The position numbers and the translations under genes are program-made. This document shows positions 1 through 8,236 of a stretch of 64,000 nt of DNA, piece by piece. Under the pieces are notes generated by a model. The model saw only the letters and a program-made list of their open reading frames with translations, had not been told where the DNA came from and ran no database searches. Every line of letters starts with the position of its first letter. Position 1 is the first letter of the stretch. The stretch comes from CBDBFG01 sp965204765. Its GTDB lineage: Bacteria > Pseudomonadota > Alphaproteobacteria > Caedimonadales > UBA9215. Location: positions 62,001 through 126,000 of the forward strand of contig CBDBFG010000002.1 of the NCBI GenBank assembly GCA_965204765.1, in the 5' to 3' direction.

Positions 1-324
1 TGTCTTTTCACCAAACTTAGATTTCATCAATATACAAAGAGTTGTAAATAATCTTGGCATAAGCTGAACAAATCTACTGTAATTGATCAATGTGGGAAAA
101 TCATCCTTGTGTAATTGAGCAACATGATAATCGTAGAAATGTTTAAAAACTTTACATTGACTAAGGTGAAATATAATCACTATAGTGAGCATCTCACTTA
201 AATGCATTTCACCAGTGCGCCAACGTTTGTTACCAGTATCAATAAGGCAATATTTTTCCTATTCCTCATAAACTTTACAAAAATCATCAACAAAAAAGAA
301 TATTGATATGATATCATAACGCAT
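1..324 (-). pseudogene. IS982-family transposase, N-terminal part with internal stop
   Basis: Reading the minus strand from an ATG at 324 gives about 108 codons that run off the left edge. The frame contains DDFCKVYEE, then an in-frame TAG at 259-261, then EKYCLIDTGNKRWRTGEMHL and HLSQCKVFKHFYDYHV, which I recognise as the N-terminal region of IS982-type DDE transposases. The internal stop means this copy is probably inactive; the catalytic half lies outside the window. It is a mobile-element remnant flanking priA. Family assignment is from remembered family sequence, not from a search. Confidence 0.7.
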
Positions 325-381
325 GGATTAGACTCCATAATTGCTTTGTTTAATTAGGCTCTAGTCTACCAAAATTATTGG

Positions 382-401
382 CTCTTATCCGAAACTGAGG
401 T
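382..401. repeat. Candidate terminal inverted repeat of the IS982 copy
   Basis: The stretch CTCTTATCCGAAACTGAGGT lies about 60 bp outside the transposase start and resembles the outer end of IS982-type elements, whose other end is beyond the window. If correct, the element boundary lies near 400 and the rest up to priA is ordinary intergenic DNA. This is inference from position and general resemblance. Confidence 0.3.
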
Positions 402-472
402 TAACTACGCAATTAGCCTTGCCAAGGTGATCATGGTCTTATATAAATTCACTACCTAGATAATACATGCAC

Positions 473-2476
473 TTATACAAACGACATAGGATCAATGTCT
501 ATTTGAATCTTTATATGGCTAGGAGTAGTAACGCAAGACAACCAATGTTTAATATAATCTTGAATTGGATAATTTTTGGCTGATTTTATTAAAAAGCGCC
601 AGCGATGTTTTTTACGTAAAATTGCGATTTGTGCCTGTACTGGCCCCAAAATCACAACATCCTTATTAACCGGAGCTATTTTACGCAATTTTCTTACAAA
701 ATTTTCAATATCATTTTTATTCTTCGATGAACAAATCAACGCTGCTAATCTTGAAAAAGGAGGCATATCAGCAAGTTGACGCATCAACATTTCTTGCTTA
801 AAAAATTCTGTGCGATCTTCATTAATTACCGCCTGCATTACGGGATGATCAGGATAATAGGTCTGTAAATACACCTGCCCTCTTTTGTGCGCCGATAACT
901 CTCGCCCGCAACGACCAGATACCTGTTGCAATAACTGAAAAGTTTTCTCACATGCCCTTAAATCACCACCAGATAAACCAATATCAGCATCAATTATTCC
1001 TACCAAATTCAGATTGGGGAAATGATGACCCTTAGCCATAATTTGTGTACCAATTATTATATCCACTCCTCCTTGTTGTATCTGATCTATTGCACCTATT
1101 AACTCATCATTTTCGGCAAAATAATCACTTGATATAATAATTTGTCTTGCTTGTGGCAAAAAAGTACTGACTTCGTCTGCTATTCTTTCTATACCAGGGC
1201 CGATCGCAACGAAACTTTGTACGGCATTACACTCATTACATTTGTTTGGCATTAATTTAATAAAACCACAATAATGACATTGTAATCGTTCATTTTTTTT
1301 ATGTGTAACTAGCCATGAAGTGCAACTTGGGCATTGTTCACGATAGCCACAACTGCCACACAAGGTAAGTGGAGCGTAACCACGTCTATTCAAAAATAAT
1401 AACGATTGCTCTCGTGCATTATAGGCGTTAATCAACTGATTCCTTAGTTCTGTTGAAATCCAATTATTTGTAGCACATACAGACTTTGTACGCATATCCA
1501 CCAAATTTATACTTGGCATATTAGCATTATCGTGACGTTCACTTAGTATGATACGATCATATTTATTATCTTGGGCATTATTATAGCTTTCCAATGATGG
1601 AGTTGCCGAAACTAACACAACTAATGCTTCTAAAAATTTTCCTTTGGCAACCGCCATATCACGAGCGTGATAGATACCCCCATCTTCCTGCTTATAGGAC
1701 ATATCATGCTCTTCATCCACTATGATTAAACCAAGTCTAGCATACGGTAACATTAATGCTGAACGAGCTCCAACGACTACTTTTGCCGCACCACTGGCAA
1801 TAACACGCCAACTATCCCTACGCTGGGCTGGAGTAAGTTTTGAATGCCACCTTATTGGATAACAACCAAATCTATCATGGAATCTTGCCAACCATTGAGG
1901 TGTCAAAGAGATTTCAGGTAATAAAACCACAGTTTGCAAATTATTTTCCATTGCTGCTGCAATTACTTCAAAGTATACTTCCGTTTTGCCAGAACCAGTA
2001 ACACCATCTACCAGAATAGTTTGATATTCTTGTCGTTTCACGGCTGTGTTTAACTGTTTTACCGCATCAATTTGCTCAGCAGAATATGTTATTTGTCTAT
2101 AATAAGGATTCGGTTCATGTAATTCTATGGTTTGACGCTTGTTCTTGTTACCAATCTGCTCAAGAGCAGCAGGACAACTTAATATCATCTTCACAATATT
2201 GCCCTTGGGAATAAGTGTATAGGCACTCATCCATAATAAAAATTTTACTTCATTATCCGTTAAACTATACTCTTTAATCACCTCGATTATTTCTTTGATT
2301 TCATAAGATTGAGTCTCAATTTTATCTGATATTGCAACGACGATACCAAATAATGTTCTGCACCCAAATGGAACTTTTACTATATTGCCGATACGCAAAT
2401 TTATATCATGATAGGTATAGTCAAAACTATTATCGAATGGACCAAGGATTATAACCTTAGCATAATATTTAGACAT
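473..2476 (-). CDS. priA: Primosomal replication restart helicase PriA
   Basis: Superfamily 2 3'-5' DNA helicase that reloads the replisome at collapsed forks. Visible features are an N-terminal DNA-binding region, Walker A DGVTGSGKTEVYFE, the DEEHD box, motif SATPS, eight paired cysteines of the zinc-binding insert (LCGSCGYREQCPSC, then QCHYCG and KCNEC), and the helicase C-terminal motif QVSGRCGR. At 667 aa it is a little shorter than the E. coli protein. I chose the ATG at 2476; a TTG one codon upstream is less likely. It is divergent from fsa and xerC, and the same three genes are grouped in many alphaproteobacteria. Confidence 0.96.
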   Translation of the reverse strand: MSKYYAKVIILGPFDNSFDYTYHDINLRIGNIVKVPFGCRTLFGIVVAISDKIETQSYEIKEIIEVIKEYSLTDNEVKFLLWMSAYTLIPKGNIVKMILSCPAALEQIGNKNKRQTIELHEPNPYYRQITYSAEQIDAVKQLNTAVKRQEYQTILVDGVTGSGKTEVYFEVIAAAMENNLQTVVLLPEISLTPQWLARFHDRFGCYPIRWHSKLTPAQRRDSWRVIASGAAKVVVGARSALMLPYARLGLIIVDEEHDMSYKQEDGGIYHARDMAVAKGKFLEALVVLVSATPSLESYNNAQDNKYDRIILSERHDNANMPSINLVDMRTKSVCATNNWISTELRNQLINAYNAREQSLLFLNRRGYAPLTLCGSCGYREQCPSCTSWLVTHKKNERLQCHYCGFIKLMPNKCNECNAVQSFVAIGPGIERIADEVSTFLPQARQIIISSDYFAENDELIGAIDQIQQGGVDIIIGTQIMAKGHHFPNLNLVGIIDADIGLSGGDLRACEKTFQLLQQVSGRCGRELSAHKRGQVYLQTYYPDHPVMQAVINEDRTEFFKQEMLMRQLADMPPFSRLAALICSSKNKNDIENFVRKLRKIAPVNKDVVILGPVQAQIAILRKKHRWRFLIKSAKNYPIQDYIKHWLSCVTTPSHIKIQIDIDPMSFV

Positions 2477-2548
2477 CAATGGTTTTAACCTTGATTAACT
2501 TTAAACAAATTGTATTCTATAGCAAATAACTTTATAAGGTACATAAAA

Positions 2549-3208
2549 ATGAAAATTTTTATTGATTCAGCCAATGTTCAGGAAATTCAAGAAGTTGCTA
2601 CGACCGGTTTGATTGATGGGGTAACAACTAATCCATCCCTGATTGCTAAATCAGGACATAAAATTACCGAAATAATAGCAGAAATAACAGATATTGTCCC
2701 AGATAAGCCAGTAAGCGCCGAAGTTACCGCCATGGAATATGAACGGATGTTACAAGAAGCCGAAGTACTGCGAAAAATAGCGGATAATGTTGCAATAAAA
2801 GTACCATTGACTATGGATGGTCTTAAGGTATGTAAAGCATTATCATCAGAAGGTACGATGGTAAATGTGACATTATGCTTTACAGTTAACCAAGCATTAT
2901 TAGCCGCAAAAGCCGGCGCAAGTTTTATCTCACCATTTATCGGACGCTTAGATGATATGGAACAAGAAGGTATCGAGCTAATCAATGATATCGTAGAGGT
3001 TTACTCTAATTATCCCGAACTTGATACAGAAATTTTAGCCGCATCCATCCGTGGACCGAAACATGTCAAGGAAGTAGCTTTAATTGGCGCAGATATCGCA
3101 ACTATTCCAGTTAAAACCTTTCAGCAAATGTATAATCATCCGCTCACAGATAGCGGCCTTACCGCATTTTTGAATGATTGGAAAAAAACTGGGCAATCTA
3201 TTTTATAA
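2549..3208 (+). CDS. fsa: Fructose-6-phosphate aldolase / transaldolase-like protein
   Basis: Small class I aldolase of the transaldolase superfamily (219 aa, typical of the FSA/TalC subfamily, about 215-220 aa). The TIM barrel starts with [15 protein letters not shown], followed by GVTTNPSLI; the Schiff-base lysine is in NVAIKVPLT, and [20 protein letters not shown] is the conserved central strand and helix. ATG 2549 is preceded by AAGGT; the open frame extends upstream but family conservation begins here. It either cleaves or forms fructose 6-phosphate or acts as a transaldolase in the pentose phosphate pathway; sequence alone does not decide. xerC starts 12 bp downstream, probably in the same transcript. 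Confidence 0.93.
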   Translation: MKIFIDSANVQEIQEVATTGLIDGVTTNPSLIAKSGHKITEIIAEITDIVPDKPVSAEVTAMEYERMLQEAEVLRKIADNVAIKVPLTMDGLKVCKALSSEGTMVNVTLCFTVNQALLAAKAGASFISPFIGRLDDMEQEGIELINDIVEVYSNYPELDTEILAASIRGPKHVKEVALIGADIATIPVKTFQQMYNHPLTDSGLTAFLNDWKKTGQSIL

Positions 3209-3220
3209 AATAAGCTTAGC

Positions 3221-4198
3221 ATGTCTAAAGAAGCATCTGTTCTAGCAAAAATTACTCAAGATGTCTCTGTTACTTGTGATATCAAACAATATATTGTCCA
3301 ATGGCTAGAAATGCTGCTATATGAAAAAGGATTTTCACGCCACACAATTGTCAATTACGGCACTGATTTACAATCCTTTGTAAAATTTCTTACGGCGCAT
3401 TATGGTACTGTCATAGGTAAAAATGAACTAACCAATGCCAAATTAACAGATTTTCGTGCATTTCTATCACAACGATTGCTGCGCGACATATCCCATCGTT
3501 CCAACGCCAGAGCTGTTTCAACCTTGAAAAGCTTTTTTGAATTTTTACAAAAAAATAATTATCTTGATAATCAAGAGATTATACAATTAAAAGCCGCAAA
3601 ATACACTAATACTTTACCCAAGCCACTATCACAAGAAAACGCCACAACCCTTAGTCTCGATAGCCTTGCTATTAAACTTTCAACACAAGAACCCAAATGG
3701 ATTACTGCTCGTAATCAACTGATTTTTTTATTGCTTTATGGTTGTGGACTTCGAATATCAGAAGCACTTAATTTACGCTATACAGATATTAATAATATCA
3801 AAGATACAAAATTTCTAACTATCAAAGGTAAAGGTGACAAAGAACGACATGTCCCTTTGCTAGAAATAATTAAAATAACCATACCTGAATACCTAGAATC
3901 ATGTCCATTTACACTATCAGGAACAGATTATTTGTTCCTTGGTATACAAGGCAAGCCATTACAAGCTGGAATTGTGCAAAGAAACCTGAAAACATTGCGT
4001 AATCATCTTGGCTTGCCACAAAATGCCACCCCACATTCATTGCGGCATAGCTTTGCTACGCATTTATTGGCTAATGGTACTAATTTGCGTATTATTCAAG
4101 AATTATTAGGACATTCTAATTTAGCCACTACACAGAAATATACCAAAATAGAAGCCTCACAATTAGCTGAAATATATACTAAAACTCACCCAAGATGA
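3221..4198 (+). CDS. xerC: Tyrosine recombinase XerC
   Basis: Site-specific recombinase that, with XerD, resolves chromosome dimers at dif. The N-terminal SAM-like core-binding domain covers roughly residues 20-115. The catalytic domain carries Arg178 (GCGLRISEAL), Lys204 (KGKGDKER), His272 and Arg275 (PHSLRHSFATH), His298 (LLGHSN) and the nucleophile Tyr307 (TTQKYTKI). The full catalytic set at 325 aa indicates an active enzyme. I call XerC rather than XerD from the alphaproteobacterial neighbourhood with fsa and priA. An integrase of a mobile element is unlikely because no element boundaries are seen. Confidence 0.9.
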   Translation: MSKEASVLAKITQDVSVTCDIKQYIVQWLEMLLYEKGFSRHTIVNYGTDLQSFVKFLTAHYGTVIGKNELTNAKLTDFRAFLSQRLLRDISHRSNARAVSTLKSFFEFLQKNNYLDNQEIIQLKAAKYTNTLPKPLSQENATTLSLDSLAIKLSTQEPKWITARNQLIFLLLYGCGLRISEALNLRYTDINNIKDTKFLTIKGKGDKERHVPLLEIIKITIPEYLESCPFTLSGTDYLFLGIQGKPLQAGIVQRNLKTLRNHLGLPQNATPHSLRHSFATHLLANGTNLRIIQELLGHSNLATTQKYTKIEASQLAEIYTKTHPR

Positions 4199-4505
4199 AT
4201 TCTGCAAATAACAATGCTTTATGGATAAGATTGTTCTTTGCACTCATCATGATAAGCGCATATATACTTTAGATTTTGGGATATAATTATTTATTACAGC
4301 TATACGAATAGTTTCAAAATATACCCATAATTAACACACAACTATGAATATCTTATTGTTAATAATTTTTACTATATTATCACTGAATCAATATTCACAT
4401 AAGTAATATGTGTAATAAACATAAAGTAATTATAAATAAATATTGTATTTTGATTGACACCCTTAAGTAAAAGTGCTGATGTAAGAATAGTTAAGGTGTG
4501 TAGCA
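4199..4505. other. Intergenic region before the exported-protein operon
   Basis: AT-rich, no convincing reading frame or RNA. It probably holds the promoter of the 4506 operon: a TTGACA at 4454-4459 is visible, but no good -10 element sits at the right spacing. No TTAA-N7-TTAA site is present here, unlike at several other secreted-protein genes of this window. Confidence 0.4.
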
Positions 4506-4919
4506 ATGAGTAAAGTTGTCTGTGTATTGTCAATTGTACCTTCTTTAGCCCCGTCGTCTTGCGCGACCTGTTTTAGTTATTTTTTCGCTAGCAACATATC
4601 TGTGTACGAGGTAATAACCAATTCACCAGCCCTCAGATTAAGCGATCGTAATATTTTAGATAATCAAAGAATTACCCATGAAGAAAATGCTAATCGTACT
4701 TGCTACATAATACAAACATCCATAAATAAAGGCATCTTTCAACAGCTTAATGTGAGGCAATTTGTACCCAAGGAATTGCATAAACCTATTAACTATTGTT
4801 GTAATACAAAGAACATAAGGCAACTAATTGTTGTTTTTAACAATATGATCCTTAGTACCGCTAAGCATCAACAGGAAGAATATAGACATTCCACTAGGAT
4901 AATTGAAGATAATTTATAA
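4506..4919 (+). CDS. Hypothetical exported protein
   Basis: 137 aa, no family recognised. The first about 28 residues (MSKVVCVLSIVPSLAPSSCA and following) are hydrophobic after a single Lys and could be a Sec signal peptide ending near SSCA or FFA. The remainder is hydrophilic with scattered Cys residues and no obvious fold. AAGGTG precedes the ATG by a short gap, and the stop codon lies 24 bp before the GTG start of the next gene, so it is likely the first gene of a three-gene operon (4506-8097). It could be a non-coding leader, but the RBS and spacing favour a gene. Confidence 0.55.
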   Translation: MSKVVCVLSIVPSLAPSSCATCFSYFFASNISVYEVITNSPALRLSDRNILDNQRITHEENANRTCYIIQTSINKGIFQQLNVRQFVPKELHKPINYCCNTKNIRQLIVVFNNMILSTAKHQQEEYRHSTRIIEDNL

Positions 4920-4943
4920 TTGATACTTCAAAAGGAGGACGGT

Positions 4944-7691
4944 GTGCGCTTTAAATTAATTTGTTTGCTTATTTTGACTGACTTAGTTAGGGCCGATGAT
5001 TTAGACGATGGCATTTTTGATGCGGCTATATATGATCAAAGACCAATATTGGCTTTGGCTCGCTGTCCAGAGCATTCACTAGTGCGAGACAGTGAGCAAG
5101 ATGTTGCAACCAGACAGTTAAATGGTGTTAATCAATTTGCTATTAACTTTCAATATGCATCTGAAAGAGCGCGCGATAGATTCCTAAGGGCATTGCACAA
5201 TGCACATCAAAGACCGGCAAGTATTTCAAGGCACTCTGAAGTAAGAGTTAGTAGCTTTATGGCTTCGGCTTATGATAATTATGATGAGCAAGCACTAAAA
5301 CATGGTATAATAGCTACTATGATTCTGGCCGCCCCTATCCTGAGGGAGCGTTGGGAAGAAATAAAACCATCCATTGTGTTACACCTTAGCAGACCAGATA
5401 AAGTTAAAATACAATTTGCAGGTGGTACAACAAGCTGTACAAATCAGGTTCTAGTATCTTGGAATAGTAAAAGGGCTCAAGTTCAATTTTCTGAACTATA
5501 CAATGATTTAGATGCTATTCTTTCATTGCAATTGCGTGCTAATAAATATAAAAGACTCGCGGATTACGTGTTAGCCAAAACTATAGACAAGGTACAAGGC
5601 ATCAGAGGTGTTGTAGGAGGAAGATTTGACGAAGAATTGGCTGAAGAGTTCATAGCGCATATAATGTCTACTTGCTCATCTGGTTCTATTACCTCATTCT
5701 GGGGATCTGCATGTGACATCAGAGGATTTGCCTCAAGATTTCTGGGTGACTTAATAGAATCTAAATCTTCAAAAGAATATAAAGTAATGCAAGAAGCAGA
5801 AGAAGAACTAAGTGAACTAATAAGAAAATATTCGTATCGATCTATAGAGCCATATGAAGAGAGATATGTACAAGTAAAAAGATTCTTATCCCCAGAAATG
5901 CAAACTAAAATGGAAGAATCTCTTATTCTTGCTAGAAAAGGAATAACGGCATATTACATTAAATATTGGGATAGATTATTAGGATTTCCATTATCAAGAA
6001 GGGTTATTTTCCCTGCTACCATGAGAACAGCATCACCTGGGATGTCTCATGAAGAAGAGCAGGCATTAGAGGAGTATAACAGAAAATTCGAGATTGCCAA
6101 TAGGTGTATTTCACCTGAAATGCGCCCTGATGACATACGTGTGATAGAAGAATGCAGATGCATAATAGAAGCAGAAAATCGCATAATGGTGATGGAACAT
6201 TTTATGACCCACCAAGACTTTGATAAATTTGATGAAGATTTAAAGATTGCATTAACTAGTGTTATTTTCGATAGTTATTTTAGCTCAAGAATGTCGGATG
6301 ATGGATCTTCACATAGAAAGATCTATTACTTTTATGGCCCTCCATCAACTGGTAAAACTTATGCAGCTGAAAGACTGGTAAAATTCATGGGATTGCCGTA
6401 CCATACAGCTTGTCTGGCTTCGGTAGGAGATTTCTCTAATGCCAAATCAACCGGTACTCCTTATGGTAATTTAAGTGCAAGTTTTGGATGGCTCTTTTCA
6501 CCATTTATTGCTAATTTAGATGATCCAGAAAGATCGGCAACTAATTGTTTTTTGATCTTAAATGATTGTGACAGATTTTTTGTAGACAGTGAAAATTTCC
6601 GGCACTGTATGACCCTGTTATTGCGCTTACTAGATCCTGAAACCACTACGGTTCACAGTGATTACTTTGGTGCTGATATAGATGTATCAAGGTTAAATAT
6701 TATTATTACGGGTAATCGTGGCATTCCAAGAACAGAAGATTTTAAAGCTCTATATAGTAGATTAAGATTAATAAAATTCGATGGTTTTTCGGGACCAAAT
6801 AGAGAATCAATTATGTCCGACGAATATGATTCCTTGCTTAGCAAAGGTTATCCTGTCGTTAACAAAGACTATATCTTGGCAGATTTATTGAAATGGACAG
6901 ATTGCGATATCAGAGAATTAAAGGTAGCCCTCAAAGAACTTCTTTCTAATTATTCCGTAAGCAGTGTTTATTTTGAAAAAGCACTATCTTATTTTCAACA
7001 ATACGATGACAGTAACCCTGTCCTTACGCTGCATACCATCGTAGGACAGCTTAGAAACTCATCACGTTTGTACAATATATACGCAGATGTTATGTTGCTT
7101 AAAATATATTCTGGCACAGCAGTGGTATTACACGACAGAAGCTATAATTTCCCTCAAGAAGTCGTGTATGGATGTTGCGATGAAGCCAGAGATGAGCATA
7201 GATCTCAACCCACAGAACATGTTGTAAAAGCTGAAATAGACCGAATAGTGAAAAAAGTTATCACAAAACTATATTCAACAAATTTCTTAATTGATGAACA
7301 AGCATCAGAACACCTTCTTGATCTTGTGACCGAAGAAAAAAGACTATTACCTCAAAGGCAATTATCAATAGCAGATATTGACAATTGTCCATTTAATTGC
7401 ACTTTAATTATAAACAGAGCATTTGTTGAAGAGTTAACCAAGTTCATTAGAGATTATGCAGGGCTAAGTAGTGATAAAAAATTAAAACGTTTTATTGCTA
7501 GAAATTATCTCAATGAGGCTGTTAGAGTCATCTGTAAAAGGAATCTTAGTATAAATGATAGGTTTAGAACAATGATCCTTACAGAAGTAAGTAACAGAGA
7601 TGATTGCATACCTGCATTAATAGGGGTTTTTAAAGGATTACAAACCCCAACTTTAACATTAAGAGGAGAAGAAAATGAAGAAATGTTGTAG
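4944..7691 (+). CDS. Putative exported Lon-like AAA+ ATPase without protease domain
   Basis: 915 aa from GTG 4944, which has a strong AAGGAGG 6 bp upstream; an in-frame TTG at 4920 lacks this. The start gives MRFKLICLLILTDLVRA, a plausible but not perfect signal peptide (Asp near its end). Residues about 440-680 match the AAA+ module of Lon: Walker A GPPSTGKT at 465-472, then LLRLLDPETTTVHSDYFGAD (Lon has LDPE...SDxYL) and a sensor-1-like NIIITGN. Walker B reads LILNDCD (540-543), so the usual D-E pair is N-D. The C-terminal 230 residues contain no Lon Ser/Lys protease motif, and the N-terminal 430 residues are unrecognised and helical. It overlaps the next gene by 17 bp. ATP supply outside the cytoplasm would be a problem unless it is delivered into a host cell; alternatively the signal peptide is spurious. 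Confidence 0.75.
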   Translation: MRFKLICLLILTDLVRADDLDDGIFDAAIYDQRPILALARCPEHSLVRDSEQDVATRQLNGVNQFAINFQYASERARDRFLRALHNAHQRPASISRHSEVRVSSFMASAYDNYDEQALKHGIIATMILAAPILRERWEEIKPSIVLHLSRPDKVKIQFAGGTTSCTNQVLVSWNSKRAQVQFSELYNDLDAILSLQLRANKYKRLADYVLAKTIDKVQGIRGVVGGRFDEELAEEFIAHIMSTCSSGSITSFWGSACDIRGFASRFLGDLIESKSSKEYKVMQEAEEELSELIRKYSYRSIEPYEERYVQVKRFLSPEMQTKMEESLILARKGITAYYIKYWDRLLGFPLSRRVIFPATMRTASPGMSHEEEQALEEYNRKFEIANRCISPEMRPDDIRVIEECRCIIEAENRIMVMEHFMTHQDFDKFDEDLKIALTSVIFDSYFSSRMSDDGSSHRKIYYFYGPPSTGKTYAAERLVKFMGLPYHTACLASVGDFSNAKSTGTPYGNLSASFGWLFSPFIANLDDPERSATNCFLILNDCDRFFVDSENFRHCMTLLLRLLDPETTTVHSDYFGADIDVSRLNIIITGNRGIPRTEDFKALYSRLRLIKFDGFSGPNRESIMSDEYDSLLSKGYPVVNKDYILADLLKWTDCDIRELKVALKELLSNYSVSSVYFEKALSYFQQYDDSNPVLTLHTIVGQLRNSSRLYNIYADVMLLKIYSGTAVVLHDRSYNFPQEVVYGCCDEARDEHRSQPTEHVVKAEIDRIVKKVITKLYSTNFLIDEQASEHLLDLVTEEKRLLPQRQLSIADIDNCPFNCTLIINRAFVEELTKFIRDYAGLSSDKKLKRFIARNYLNEAVRVICKRNLSINDRFRTMILTEVSNRDDCIPALIGVFKGLQTPTLTLRGEENEEML

Positions 7692-8097
7692 TTATATATT
7701 GTTTGTTGCAATGTGTATAACCCAATCAAATGCGGGCTTTACGACGGAAAACGATTTAGGTTACGCCAGTAGAGTGGTTAGAAAAGCAGCCTCTCCATAC
7801 CGACTATCTGATCGTATAGAAGGAATTGATGTTGATTTTGAAGACAATCTTACAAAATTGATGACCCAACTTTATCCAGGAACAACTGCTGGAACCACTC
7901 CATTTGATGACATTCGACGCAGATTAGACACACGGATTGCAAATGGAGGAGAGAAATTTTATGAAGATATGAGAAATACACTAAATTTTTTAAATAAATT
8001 TCTTATGGATCGAGGACAATTCATGGGATTATATCAGTATAATTATGACTCTAATACATTTAGTGGGATAAATTTACTGCTGAAAATTGTATTATAA
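7675..8097 (+). CDS. Small hypothetical secreted protein
   Basis: 140 aa with a clear signal peptide: MKKCCSYILFVAMCITQSNA then GFTTEN. The mature part is acidic to neutral and helical with no recognised domain; it ends in a hydrophobic SGINLLLKIVL, which suggests either a membrane-interacting tail or truncation. AGAGGAGA lies about 7 bp before ATG 7675, inside the end of the AAA+ ATPase gene, so the two are translationally coupled and the products probably work together. Confidence 0.75.
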   Translation: MKKCCSYILFVAMCITQSNAGFTTENDLGYASRVVRKAASPYRLSDRIEGIDVDFEDNLTKLMTQLYPGTTAGTTPFDDIRRRLDTRIANGGEKFYEDMRNTLNFLNKFLMDRGQFMGLYQYNYDSNTFSGINLLLKIVL

Positions 8098-8236
8098 ATA
8101 TCTATATTGCCTCTCTATATGTTAATCGATTATGATTTACTGTAGAGGGGTAACTTTTCACATTTTCGAGTATTAGTATTGATCGATTGTTGATGTAACT
8201 CTAAAATTATTTGAATTTTAATCAGATAGGCTGTGT

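Noticed and set aside
4454..4487. Sigma-70 promoter with TTGACA before the 4506 operon
   Set aside because: The -35 element is perfect but no acceptable -10 lies at 16-18 bp, so the call is not supported.
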